This document shows positions 35,847 to 44,167 of a stretch of 64,000 bases of DNA, in pieces. Where the stretch lies: NCBI RefSeq assembly GCF_041916735.1, contig NZ_JAYRYY010000003.1, one strand, 5' to 3'. The stretch's first letter is position 1; each line of letters starts with the position of its first letter. The stretch comes from Zoogloea sp016790385 (GTDB lineage: Bacteria > Pseudomonadota > Gammaproteobacteria > Burkholderiales > Rhodocyclaceae). The position numbers and the translations under genes are program-made. The notes under the pieces were generated by a model. That model did not search any database and was not told the origin of the DNA. It saw only the letters and a list, made by a program, of their open reading frames with translations.

Positions 35847-37043
35847 TCAAACACGCCGAACAGACTTAGCAAGACCTCGCGAAGCAACGCTAAGCGAGAG
35901 AACAAAAACGAGTATCTGATAACTCAAGGTGTCAATCAGATACCCTTCAAGCACCCCGCCTGCGGAAAGCGCCATCAAATAGGACAAAAACAGCGCTAAT
36001 TCCGGGCGAATCCGAGAAGAAATACGAACTCCTCGATACAGATCAAAGGAGGCCTTACAGACAACCCCTACCAATACCAAAGCATAAGGAACGCCGTAAG
36101 CAGCTGCGCCTCGCAAATAGGAATTCTCCGAAGCCGCAATGAAATAGCCAGTACCGAATATGGGATTTTCTAGGCTAGTCTTTAGCAAAGCCGCCCAAAC
36201 TTCACTTCTAGTATCATAACCATGATCACCACGATCGAACGCGTCAGCGATATCTGCAAAAAAATACAAATATCCCGCCAAACACAAAACACCAAAGACG
36301 ATCATGGCATATATAAGAGACGCTTTTAATTTAAAACCCCGAGAAGCCAACATCCAAAAAACCAGACCAACGGCAAAAACAGCAAGCCCAGTCCTTGACC
36401 CACTAGCTGCCTGCATGTAAAGCCCAACAGCAAGCAATACCAAAACCACTAAGATCGCGCTCACCGACCGACTACGATTCAGCAGATACAATAGCGTCAA
36501 GTCACACAAAGCTAACTGTACGCCAATAAAATTCGGATGTGATGACGTCCCAAAAAAACGAGGATTGCCTGGAACATAGCCGTACCCCATCACCATACCA
36601 ACAAAATTCAGTAAAACATAAAATATTGCGACAACCCCTAAAGAAAAGGAAAGCTCACTGACGCACTGCCCCACCCCAAAATTAGAAATATAGAATTCAA
36701 TAGCAACCAACAACACCAACATTAAAACAAAACCAAGAACATACTTTCCAGCGGCACTCTCCCCCTCAACCGCAACTCTAAAAACAACATAAAGCAGAAG
36801 CCCCAAATAAGGAAGAGAAGCGCTACCCAAGCGAACAACCTTCTTTCGACACATCAATATGAGCGCACACCCAGCGGCAGCACCTAAGAGCCCGACATAG
36901 AGGGAGACTTTTTTAAACATCATTGAAATAGGATCCCACTCAAGCTCGGTCCAAAACTCACTATTTTCAATAACAGATGAGTCATCTTTAAACAAAGCCA
37001 GAAAAGCAAGACCAAGGAGCATCAATCTAATAAAAATTGACAA
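35847..37043 (-). CDS. O-antigen polymerase/ligase-like membrane protein (Wzy-like)
   Basis: The 398-residue protein has about ten to twelve hydrophobic segments and a periplasmic loop (residues roughly 275-330) containing DRGDHGYDTRSEVWAALLK and NPIFGTGYF, as in O-antigen ligase/polymerase families. It is likely the Wzy polymerase of the locus. GC content is far lower than in the flanks, a common trait of Wzy genes acquired by transfer. Confidence 0.8.
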   Translation of the reverse strand: MSIFIRLMLLGLAFLALFKDDSSVIENSEFWTELEWDPISMMFKKVSLYVGLLGAAAGCALILMCRKKVVRLGSASLPYLGLLLYVVFRVAVEGESAAGKYVLGFVLMLVLLVAIEFYISNFGVGQCVSELSFSLGVVAIFYVLLNFVGMVMGYGYVPGNPRFFGTSSHPNFIGVQLALCDLTLLYLLNRSRSVSAILVVLVLLAVGLYMQAASGSRTGLAVFAVGLVFWMLASRGFKLKASLIYAMIVFGVLCLAGYLYFFADIADAFDRGDHGYDTRSEVWAALLKTSLENPIFGTGYFIAASENSYLRGAAAYGVPYALVLVGVVCKASFDLYRGVRISSRIRPELALFLSYLMALSAGGVLEGYLIDTLSYQILVFVLSLSVASRGLAKSVRRV

Positions 37044-37055
37044 AACCCCCTCCTT

Positions 37056-38237
37056 TCAAGACAGCCGACGACTAACCAAGAGCATAAGGGCAATCTCAAC
37101 TAACATCACAAAAGCCTCAATCCCCGGTAGATATGGAACAATTTCAGAAACACTAAAAGACACAACCACAACCATAGCCGCCATTCCTGCACCATGAACC
37201 ATTAAATACAGATGCAACTTTTTGATTGCCAAAAAGTAAAAAAACAGCCCGTTCAAAAAAGTCCAAACCACCAAGCAGACTGCGGATGTAACCGCTAGGA
37301 CGTAAATAAAAAAAGGTAGTTTAACGAACGCATTGAAAAGGAACGCAGTGACTGCAATAACAACCGAAATAAAACCCGAAAAATAGAGTGCATGACGACT
37401 ATTTAAGACATAAGCCCAAGCCGTACCACCTACCCGCCCGACACCCTCAGACCTTCGAACGAATAGAACAACTTGGCTAACCGCATTGTATATTTGCCTT
37501 GCGTAGACAAAATGGCCGGCGCTTTTAACATCGAGAAGCCCAATCGCACCAAAAAGAAGCGCTCTGGCATAAATCTGACCTGCCGCATATGAAAGCACAT
37601 AAACAGCAGCAGCTTTGAACTCCAAGCGCACCATTTTTATACTTTCTGGAAATTTAAATACACCAACCCTTCTTGCGAACCGTAGAGTTCTCAACGCATA
37701 GACCCATTGACCAACCAAGAAACCTAAGCCTACAAGTTCCGCAACGCTCCACTTTGGTTTATCAAAGAAGATCAATGCAAGTATTGATGCAAGCACCCAC
37801 GCGACACTCCCATACAACGCGACGTGACTTGTCTTACCAATTCCGTCATACAATCCAGCAAAGCCAAAACAACTTGAAAGTGCCAACAGGCAGACAATAT
37901 ACCCGGGGATGTGAATCTCAATGTTCTTATAGAACATGGAAATCGCCACCCCGATCAGAACCAATGCGGAAACAACCCCTATTCGCATCCAAAAAAAATC
38001 TCGAACGGCGCTCTTTCGCCGCCCCTTTATATACGAGTTAAGAATATAAACTCCGCCCAAATCAGCAACCCAGACAATTAGGGAACACAGCGAAGCAGCC
38101 AGACCTAACTCAGAAACAACGTCGTGCCTATGGATATATAAGAAATACGATGAGGTTAGAAAGAGGCTACCCTGACCTAAGACGAAAGCCCCTATTAAGT
38201 TTAGCGCCGATAGAAGCGTACGCCTGCTTAGCTGCAC
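37056..38237 (-). CDS. Polysaccharide flippase-like protein (Wzx/MATE-type)
   Basis: The 393-residue protein shows about twelve transmembrane helices typical of the MOP exporter superfamily. The start LSALNLIGAFVLGQGSLFLTS resembles lipid-linked oligosaccharide flippases. It would move the undecaprenyl-linked repeat across the inner membrane to the polymerase. It is low in GC like its downstream neighbour. Confident as a membrane flippase, less so on substrate. Confidence 0.8.
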   Translation of the reverse strand: MQLSRRTLLSALNLIGAFVLGQGSLFLTSSYFLYIHRHDVVSELGLAASLCSLIVWVADLGGVYILNSYIKGRRKSAVRDFFWMRIGVVSALVLIGVAISMFYKNIEIHIPGYIVCLLALSSCFGFAGLYDGIGKTSHVALYGSVAWVLASILALIFFDKPKWSVAELVGLGFLVGQWVYALRTLRFARRVGVFKFPESIKMVRLEFKAAAVYVLSYAAGQIYARALLFGAIGLLDVKSAGHFVYARQIYNAVSQVVLFVRRSEGVGRVGGTAWAYVLNSRHALYFSGFISVVIAVTAFLFNAFVKLPFFIYVLAVTSAVCLVVWTFLNGLFFYFLAIKKLHLYLMVHGAGMAAMVVVVSFSVSEIVPYLPGIEAFVMLVEIALMLLVSRRLS

Positions 38238-38254
38238 AAATCACCTAACAATAA

Positions 38255-38284
38255 AAGAAAAAATGGCGGCCGAGACCGCCATTT
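38255..38284 (-). terminator. Intrinsic terminator downstream of gmd
   Basis: On the minus strand AAATGGCGG (loop TCTCGG) CCGCCATTT is followed by TTTTCTTTTAT. The 9-bp stem (38261-38269 with 38276-38284) and U-rich tail are typical. It should end transcripts of wza-wzc-gmd before the wzx gene, implying a separate promoter for the wzx-to-pgi part or partial read-through. The rest of 38285-38405 shows no gene. Confidence 0.78.
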
Positions 38285-38405
38285 ACTAATGAGAAGGTTA
38301 GAACAACTCCTCTGAAGTCGGCCATGCATGCGGGTTCCGGAAAGCCGTGTTCGAGATGTCCATGTACGGTTATCAACGTACTTTTTAGTATGTGTGATTC
38401 AACAC

Positions 38406-39530
38406 TCACTCATGATGATCAAATGCTTTGAATCCCGCCATCTTCACCAACGCATCCCGCTTGGCAGACGTGTAATCAGCATTGACCATCTCCGCCACCA
38501 GCTCAGCAAGGGTAGTCTTCGGCGTCCATCCAAGCTTTTCGCGCGCCTTGGATGGATCGCCGAGCAGGGTTTCCACTTCGGTCGGGCGGAAGTAACGCGG
38601 ATCGACACGAACGATCACATCCCCCACCTTCACCTTGGCTTTGTCCCCGGTGACGCTGGCGACCACACCAATTTCCGAAACGCCGTCGCCCTCGAACTTC
38701 ACCTCGACGCCAAGTTCGGCCGCGGCAAAGGTAACAAATTGCCGCACGCTGTATTGCACGCCAGTGGCGATCACAAAATCTTCGGCCTTGTCCTGTTGCA
38801 GCATCAGCCACTGCATTTCCACGTAGTCGCGGGCGTGGCCCCAGTCACGCAATGCGGACATGTTGCCCAGATAGAGGCAGTCCTGAAGACCGAGCGCGAT
38901 GCGGGCAATGGCGCGGGTGATCTTACGGGTGACGAAGGTTTCGCCACGCAGGGGGCTTTCGTGGTTGAACAGGATGCCGTTGCAGGCATAGATGCCGTAG
39001 GCCTCTCGGTAGTTAACCGTGATCCAATAAGCGTACATCTTGGCCACCGCATAGGGGCTGCGCGGGTAGAAGGGGGTGGTTTCCTTCTGGGGGATTTCCT
39101 GCACCAACCCGTACAGCTCGGAAGTGGAGGCCTGGTAGAAACGGGTCTTCTTCTCGAGCTTGAGGATGCGGATCGCTTCGAGAATCCGCAGGGCGCCAAT
39201 GCCGTCGGCGTTGGCGGTGTATTCGGGCTCTTCAAAGCTCACGGCCACATGGCTCTGGGCTGCCAAGTTGTAGATTTCGTCGGGCTGAACCTGCTGGATG
39301 ATGCGGATCAGGCTGGTGGAGTCGGTCAGGTCACCATGGTGGAGGATGAACTTCCGGTCAGATTCGTGGGGATCTTGGTACAGGTGGTCGATTCGATCCG
39401 TATTGAACAAGGACGAACGACGTTTGATCCCATGCACCTCGTAGCCTTTCTCCAGCAGGAGTTCGGCGAGATATGCTCCGTCTTGACCCGTCACACCCGT
39501 AATCAACGCTACTTTTTTTGCGGCTTCCAA
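38406..39530 (-). CDS. gmd: GDP-mannose 4,6-dehydratase
   Basis: The 374-residue dehydratase has the NADP motif TGVTGQDGAYLAELL and the catalytic YxxxK (YPRSPYAVAKMYAYW). It converts GDP-mannose to GDP-4-keto-6-deoxymannose for fcl. No ATG is near the conserved start; TTG 39530 is chosen because CAGGAG lies six bases upstream. GTG 39533 and TTG 39557 are alternatives. Confidence 0.93.
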   Translation of the reverse strand: MEAAKKVALITGVTGQDGAYLAELLLEKGYEVHGIKRRSSLFNTDRIDHLYQDPHESDRKFILHHGDLTDSTSLIRIIQQVQPDEIYNLAAQSHVAVSFEEPEYTANADGIGALRILEAIRILKLEKKTRFYQASTSELYGLVQEIPQKETTPFYPRSPYAVAKMYAYWITVNYREAYGIYACNGILFNHESPLRGETFVTRKITRAIARIALGLQDCLYLGNMSALRDWGHARDYVEMQWLMLQQDKAEDFVIATGVQYSVRQFVTFAAAELGVEVKFEGDGVSEIGVVASVTGDKAKVKVGDVIVRVDPRYFRPTEVETLLGDPSKAREKLGWTPKTTLAELVAEMVNADYTSAKRDALVKMAGFKAFDHHE

Positions 39531-39605
39531 CACACTCTCCTGAATAAAATTTGCCAAGCTAAAGAAACCGACTCACTTATTTATCTGGCAAGACCTGACG
39601 ATCCG

Positions 39606-41828
39606 TCAGTTCTTCTTGGAATAGGAGTATCGGTACACATACCCTTTGTATCCATATCGGTAGCGCTGCTTTGTCGTATCCAGGTCGTTGAACACGAAGC
39701 CCTTCACTTGCACACCAGACTGGTTGAGGCGCTTTACCGCCTGCTCCAGCTCACGCACCGGATGCCGCCCGGCACGCGCCACCATGAGGGTAGCCCCCAC
39801 TTGGCGGCCAATGATTGCGGCATCCGAAACCGCCAGGATGGGCGGCGCATCCACAATCAGCGTATCGAAGCGCTCACCCAGCTTTTCGAACAGCTCTTCA
39901 AAGCGCAGATGCATGAGCAGTTCAGACGGGTTCGGCGGAATTTGGCCGGTGGTCACCACCCACAGATTGGGCACGGCCGTGGGTTTGATCACGTCGTCAA
40001 TAGAGGCTTCGCCGGCGACGTATTCCGAAATACCGGTTTCACGCTTGAGCCCGAATTCCTTGTTAATGTGACCACGACGCAGGTCGGCATCCACAATCAC
40101 GATGCGCTTGCCCGTCTGGGCCAACACGGCACCCAGGTTCTTGGAAATGAAGCTCTTTCCCAAGCCAGGGCTGGGGCCGGTGATGAGCAGGGAGTTTTGC
40201 TGCGCATCCAACAAGGCAAAATGGATGGTGGTACGCAGACTGCGCAGGCTCTCGATGGCATCGTCGTCCGGGTTGCTCACCGCCAGCAGTTCGCCGGCCT
40301 TGGCGCCCTTGGTCCGCTTGTTGATGGCCACTTCCTCAGGGCTGTGGGGGATGGATGCATACACGGGGAGGCCGAGGCGGGATTCGATCTCGTCGGGGCT
40401 TTCCACCACCACGCGAAGGGTGCGAATGAACCACACAGCCACGAGGCTGACCATAAGACCCAGAAAGCCCCCAATCGCGACGATGACGAACGGCTTGAGA
40501 CCTACTGGCTGGCTAGTGACTGCTGCGGAGTCAATGATGCGCACATCACCCACCGTACCTGCCTTGCTCACACGAAGCTGCTGGGCTGTGTTGACCAAGT
40601 CAGTGTACAAGGCTGTGCTGACTTCGACATCCCGCGCCAACCGCAAAACCTCCTGCTGCGTATCAGGAAGCTTGGCGACAGAGGAATCAAACTGAGCACG
40701 GCGCTGTTTGAGCTGCTCGATACGGGCATTGGCCGCCTGAATACGGGGGTGTTCAGCGGTAAAGTACTGGCGTAGCTCATCCCGTTCCTGGCGGAGGGCA
40801 ACGATCTGGTTGTCTACCTCCACCAAGGACTGCAACACACTCTGGGTTTCAATGTTCAGGTCCAGAGAGCCGCGTGTTTGCCGGTAGTTGTTGTAGGCAG
40901 CTTCTGCCACGTCCATCTGACGCTTGATCTCGGGCAGTTGCTTTTCCAGAAAGGCCAGGGTGTTCTCGGCTTCAGCCGAGCGGCGCTCCACGTTCTGGCG
41001 CACATAGGTGTTGAGGATGTCATCCAGGACAACGCCGATCTTGTCCGGCTCCTTGCCGAGCAGGCTTATATCAAGGATGCCGGACTTCTTACCGCGCTCC
41101 TTGATCGCGTACTTCTTACTGAGTTCTTCGAGGGCCTGGTCTGCCGACAGGCGGATCAGCTTGAAGCGGGTGCCGGGCCGGGCGGCCATTTGCGCCACGA
41201 AGATGGAGTACTGGCCGGCGGTGGCACGGGTGCCGACACGGCCCTTGAGCACGGGCTCGTCGGCGTCGGCAAACAGTTCGAAGGCACCATCGGCCCCCAC
41301 CTTAAGGCTGAGCTTTTCGTCGAGCATGCCCCTCGGCACAGAGAGGGAATCCACCTTGATGGATTCGCCGCCCCAGGCAAAGCTGTCCAGGCCAAACAAG
41401 GGGGGGGCCAAGCCTTCGTCGTCGTAGCGGTTGGCGATGGCGCGGCCGATCAGCGGAAAGTAGGCGGGCTCGGCAGAGATGTTGAGCCGCTGCTTGTCGA
41501 TGACCTTTTCCAACACCATGCGGGAGTTGAGGATCTCCTGCTCGGCGGCCACGGTGGTGTCGCCCGCCAGGCCCATGAGGGAGCCGAGCTCTTTGAGGCC
41601 GGTGAGCGCTGAGGAGGCCTTTTCTTCCACCTGGATCAGGCCGCTGGCCTTGTACTCGGGCCGGGCGATAAAAGTCCACGCGGCGCCGAGGAGCACACCG
41701 GCAATGGTGATTATCGCAATCAGCCAGCGATAGTCGATGAGGACGGCCAGGATTTCGCCGAGAGCAAGGCCGTCGTCATCCTGATCGTCCAGGCCCTGGG
41801 CGGCAGGGCTAAGGTTTTGGTGTTCCAT
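39606..41828 (-). CDS. Tyrosine autokinase/chain-length regulator (Wzc/EpsB type)
   Basis: The 740-residue inner-membrane protein has a Wzz domain with two transmembrane helices (near residues 30-50 and 430-455) and a long periplasmic coiled coil. A cytoplasmic BY-kinase follows with Walker A GPSPGLGKS, Walker A' IVIVDADLRR and Walker B LIVDAPPIL. The C-terminus is tyrosine rich (RYGYKGYVYRYSYSKKN), the usual autophosphorylation tail. It controls polymer length with Wza and a phosphatase. The matching phosphatase gene is at 46879-47316. Confidence 0.93.
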   Translation of the reverse strand: MEHQNLSPAAQGLDDQDDDGLALGEILAVLIDYRWLIAIITIAGVLLGAAWTFIARPEYKASGLIQVEEKASSALTGLKELGSLMGLAGDTTVAAEQEILNSRMVLEKVIDKQRLNISAEPAYFPLIGRAIANRYDDEGLAPPLFGLDSFAWGGESIKVDSLSVPRGMLDEKLSLKVGADGAFELFADADEPVLKGRVGTRATAGQYSIFVAQMAARPGTRFKLIRLSADQALEELSKKYAIKERGKKSGILDISLLGKEPDKIGVVLDDILNTYVRQNVERRSAEAENTLAFLEKQLPEIKRQMDVAEAAYNNYRQTRGSLDLNIETQSVLQSLVEVDNQIVALRQERDELRQYFTAEHPRIQAANARIEQLKQRRAQFDSSVAKLPDTQQEVLRLARDVEVSTALYTDLVNTAQQLRVSKAGTVGDVRIIDSAAVTSQPVGLKPFVIVAIGGFLGLMVSLVAVWFIRTLRVVVESPDEIESRLGLPVYASIPHSPEEVAINKRTKGAKAGELLAVSNPDDDAIESLRSLRTTIHFALLDAQQNSLLITGPSPGLGKSFISKNLGAVLAQTGKRIVIVDADLRRGHINKEFGLKRETGISEYVAGEASIDDVIKPTAVPNLWVVTTGQIPPNPSELLMHLRFEELFEKLGERFDTLIVDAPPILAVSDAAIIGRQVGATLMVARAGRHPVRELEQAVKRLNQSGVQVKGFVFNDLDTTKQRYRYGYKGYVYRYSYSKKN

Positions 41829-41875
41829 GAACAGTCCGTTATGTCTCGAATTCTAGGTTTCGGGCGATACGGCGA

Positions 41876-43087
41876 TCAGTTGCGGCCGCCAAACAGTGGA
41901 TACTTGGCATTACCCAACTGGTAGAGCGTCTGGGCCGTGGGCAGGATGTTGGACACCACACGGTTCCAACGCACCACGTCGGCGGCATCCACATAAACAA
42001 TGTCACGCGGGCGGAGGGGGAAGCGGTCAGCCAGCAACATCGCATCGGGCGACGAGCCATCCAGGTGGAAAAGCTCGGGGGTTTCGCTTTCGCCGCGCAT
42101 CACGTAGATCCACTTGGGATTGGATTTTTCCTGGGTGATATACCCAGCATCGGAGAGGGCTTCAGCCAGGGTGGAGCGCTTCTTGGTCATGACCAGAGAG
42201 CCGGGCTTTTGCACTTCGCCCAGCACAAAGATCTTGTTGAAGCTGCGGTCAGACACGTTGAGGATGTCGCCGGGCTCCAGCAGGGCGTTTTGCTCGGTGG
42301 CGCCGTCTTCGTACATGGACTGGATGTCCACTCGGTAGGTGATGCCCTTGCGGGTAAGCAGCACGCGGCTGTGGTCCGCCTCGGGGGTGAAGCCGCCAGC
42401 GCGGTTTACTGCCTCAAGCACCGTCATGGGGATGTCGGTCACGTCTTGCAGGCCGGGCTTGGCTACTTCGCCCACCACGTACACACGCTTGCTGCGAAAT
42501 GCCGCCATGCGCACATCGAGCTGTACCTTCTCAATGTACTTGGATAGGCGTGTACTGAGCAGCTCGCGAATCTGGCGGGTGGTTTTGCCAGCTACCGGCA
42601 GAGTGCCCACGTAAGGGTAGTAAATAGTGCCGTCTTCGGTAACCACAGTGCCGGCCTGCTCCGCAGACCGGTATTGACCGGCGGGGGTAGTGAGCTCGGG
42701 GTGGTCCCACACGATGATGGTGAGCACGTCACCGGGGCCTACCTTGTAATCCACCGGGGTGGCCACGCTGGCGGGTTTGGCTGCGGCGCCGGGCTTGGTA
42801 AAGCTGTCTGGCGCAAGGTTCTGGCGCGGCGGCTTGGCGGCGGCAAACTGCTCGATGATCAGCTCGGCGGTAATGGGGCGGATCTTGACGTTGTCGGGCA
42901 CCGTCTCTTCGCCCTGCTTTACCGGCAGCTTGACGGCCGACTGGCTGTCGCGAAGGGAGTAGGCCTTGTCGCCCGGCACAATGGCGCAGGCGGTGCTGAG
43001 GCAGGCTGCAAGTGTGGCGAGGGCAAGGCCGCGCAGATGCGGCCGGGATGCTGTGCAGTGGGTATGAGCGTTTCGGTGGGCCATCAT
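41876..43087 (-). CDS. Polysaccharide export outer-membrane lipoprotein (Wza type)
   Basis: The 403-residue protein has a lipoprotein signal with lipobox LSTAC (about residue 36). The polysaccharide export domain follows (DYKVGPGDVLTIIVWDHPEL) with SLBB repeats (VYVVGEVAKPGLQDVTDIP, FVLGEVQKPGSLVMTKK). It should form the outer-membrane channel linked to the Wzc-type kinase. The start is one of two adjacent ATG codons (43087 or 43084). A candidate sigma-54 promoter lies 290 bases upstream. Confidence 0.9.
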   Translation of the reverse strand: MMAHRNAHTHCTASRPHLRGLALATLAACLSTACAIVPGDKAYSLRDSQSAVKLPVKQGEETVPDNVKIRPITAELIIEQFAAAKPPRQNLAPDSFTKPGAAAKPASVATPVDYKVGPGDVLTIIVWDHPELTTPAGQYRSAEQAGTVVTEDGTIYYPYVGTLPVAGKTTRQIRELLSTRLSKYIEKVQLDVRMAAFRSKRVYVVGEVAKPGLQDVTDIPMTVLEAVNRAGGFTPEADHSRVLLTRKGITYRVDIQSMYEDGATEQNALLEPGDILNVSDRSFNKIFVLGEVQKPGSLVMTKKRSTLAEALSDAGYITQEKSNPKWIYVMRGESETPELFHLDGSSPDAMLLADRFPLRPRDIVYVDAADVVRWNRVVSNILPTAQTLYQLGNAKYPLFGGRN

Positions 43088-43438
43088 AATCCGGTGTTCT
43101 TTGGGGTGTGGCCAAACAGCATTGGCTGGGTGTGCGCCCTTTAACCGTGGCGCGCAATGCGCACCGGGTGGAGCCATGATGTGCTGCTAAGCCGATTCCC
43201 CCGTGTTGTTGATGAGGGCTCCGGCATTGGCACGCCGGAACGTCCGCGCTCCCGCCCTTGGTTGGTTTAAGGCAGGCGCAAGGAAGAATGAAAAGTTTGC
43301 GTTTTTAATGTTAACACGCGACCTTCACTGCCCCGGCCAAACAACATCACGCCCCGGCACAACTAAAGCGATACCAAATGTTGCAATTTTGGCGCCAACG
43401 CCCGATCTTCCATCGGGCATGGCCCCCACGGGTGGGGT
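43088..43438. other. Leader region of wza
   Basis: About 350 bases with no gene. It contains a candidate sigma-54 promoter at 43382-43397 and two GC-rich inverted repeats at 43403-43440, just behind the stop of the tail-anchored protein gene. A long 5' leader to wza would follow from that promoter. Confidence 0.5.
43382..43397 (-). promoter_or_regulatory. Candidate sigma-54 promoter of the wza operon
   Basis: On the minus strand TGGCGC, five bases, TTGCA match RpoN with GG-N10-GC spacing; only one base of the -24 hexamer differs from TGGCAC. It faces wza, about 295 bases away. No 17-bp activator box was seen nearby in front of it; the box at 43935 is over 500 bases upstream. Confidence 0.5.
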
Positions 43439-43771
43439 TTAGCCGGAGATTCGCCGGATGATCAGGGCGAGCACAAGCAGCGCGCCTGCAAGCAGCATGG
43501 ATTCGCTGCTCCCCTGATCGCCAAACCCGGGGGTTGCCGCCTCGGCCGCGTCGCGGGCCGGCAGTTGAGCCGGATTGCCCGACAGCCCCGGAACCGAAGG
43601 CGAAAACAGATTTTGTACATTGGACACCTGCATGCCTCCCGAGCGCCCGCTCAGGGTGTCCGAGCCCAAACTTACGGCAGCCCCCGTTCCAGTGCTGCCT
43701 ACGTTGGCATGGCTTACGCCAGCCGCCAGCACGCCCATCGCGGCCAGGCATAAAACGATATGTTTTCGCAT
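43439..43771 (-). CDS. Small exported protein with C-terminal membrane/arginine tail
   Basis: The 110-residue product has a signal peptide (cleavage near SHA, residue 22), a Gly/Ser-rich middle and a C-terminal SSESMLLAGALLVLALIIRRI. That end (short motif, hydrophobic span, arginines) has the architecture of exosortase or rhombosortase sorting signals, but lacks the PEP or GG motif. It has a sigma-54 promoter candidate and the same 17-bp box as the PEP-CTERM gene. It is likely a surface protein linked to the exopolysaccharide; the processing enzyme is unknown. Confidence 0.7.
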   Translation of the reverse strand: MRKHIVLCLAAMGVLAAGVSHANVGSTGTGAAVSLGSDTLSGRSGGMQVSNVQNLFSPSVPGLSGNPAQLPARDAAEAATPGFGDQGSSESMLLAGALLVLALIIRRISG

Positions 43772-43808
43772 GATTGCTTGACCTTAAGTTGTTGATGGAT
43801 ACTTGCCA

Positions 43809-43824
43809 AGCAAAAAGCACGCCG
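43809..43824 (-). promoter_or_regulatory. Candidate sigma-54 promoter of the small exported protein
   Basis: On the minus strand CGGCGT, five bases, TTGCT keep the GG-N10-GC spacing and the -12 consensus. Predicted transcription start is about 25 bases before the ATG at 43771. The 17-bp box lies 110 bases further upstream. Confidence 0.6.
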
Positions 43825-43934
43825 ACGACATTACGCATGCAGGCAAGCATGATCAAAGTCACAATAATTCATTATGTTGCGGCGTAGCATTTCGGAAACC
43901 GGGGATTTCCTGCGATGCAGCATTATAGGATGAA

Positions 43935-43951
43935 TGTAAAATTCTCCGACA
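43935..43951. promoter_or_regulatory. 17-bp activator box (TGTAAAAT-x-CTCCGACA), copy 1
   Basis: TGTAAAATTCTCCGACA matches the box at 49563-49579 in 16 of 17 bases. It lies between two divergent genes (small exported protein and sugar-phosphate transferase). PEP-CTERM genes in related bacteria are controlled by RpoN and the response regulator PrsR; this box is a good candidate for its site, which is inference. The remaining part, 43952-44167, is AT rich with no gene. Confidence 0.65.
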
Positions 43952-44167
43952 CACTCAGCACCCAAAAGGGGCGCAAGCTCAATGCAAGGTGGCGAGAGAG
44001 GGTGTTAGATTACGAGGGCGCTCTCTAGGCCTTTGAATAAAAACGTTTTTATTGATTATATTGTTTTTGATAAAACCCAGGCGTGATCAGACGCTCCCGG
44101 ATCTCCTGGCCTCTCATCGCCGAGACTTTTTTGCACTGCAATATTGCGGCGCACCATCGGATCTCAC

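Noticed and set aside
38328..40775. 815-codon open frame on the plus strand
   Set aside because: Antisense to gmd and the Wzc-type kinase, both of which have complete family motifs; no ribosome binding site or known domain.
44100..44160. Sigma-54 promoter for the sugar-phosphate transferase gene at 44168
   Set aside because: The TTGCA at 44131 has no GG at the required distance; the shared 17-bp box is better explained by the opposite gene.
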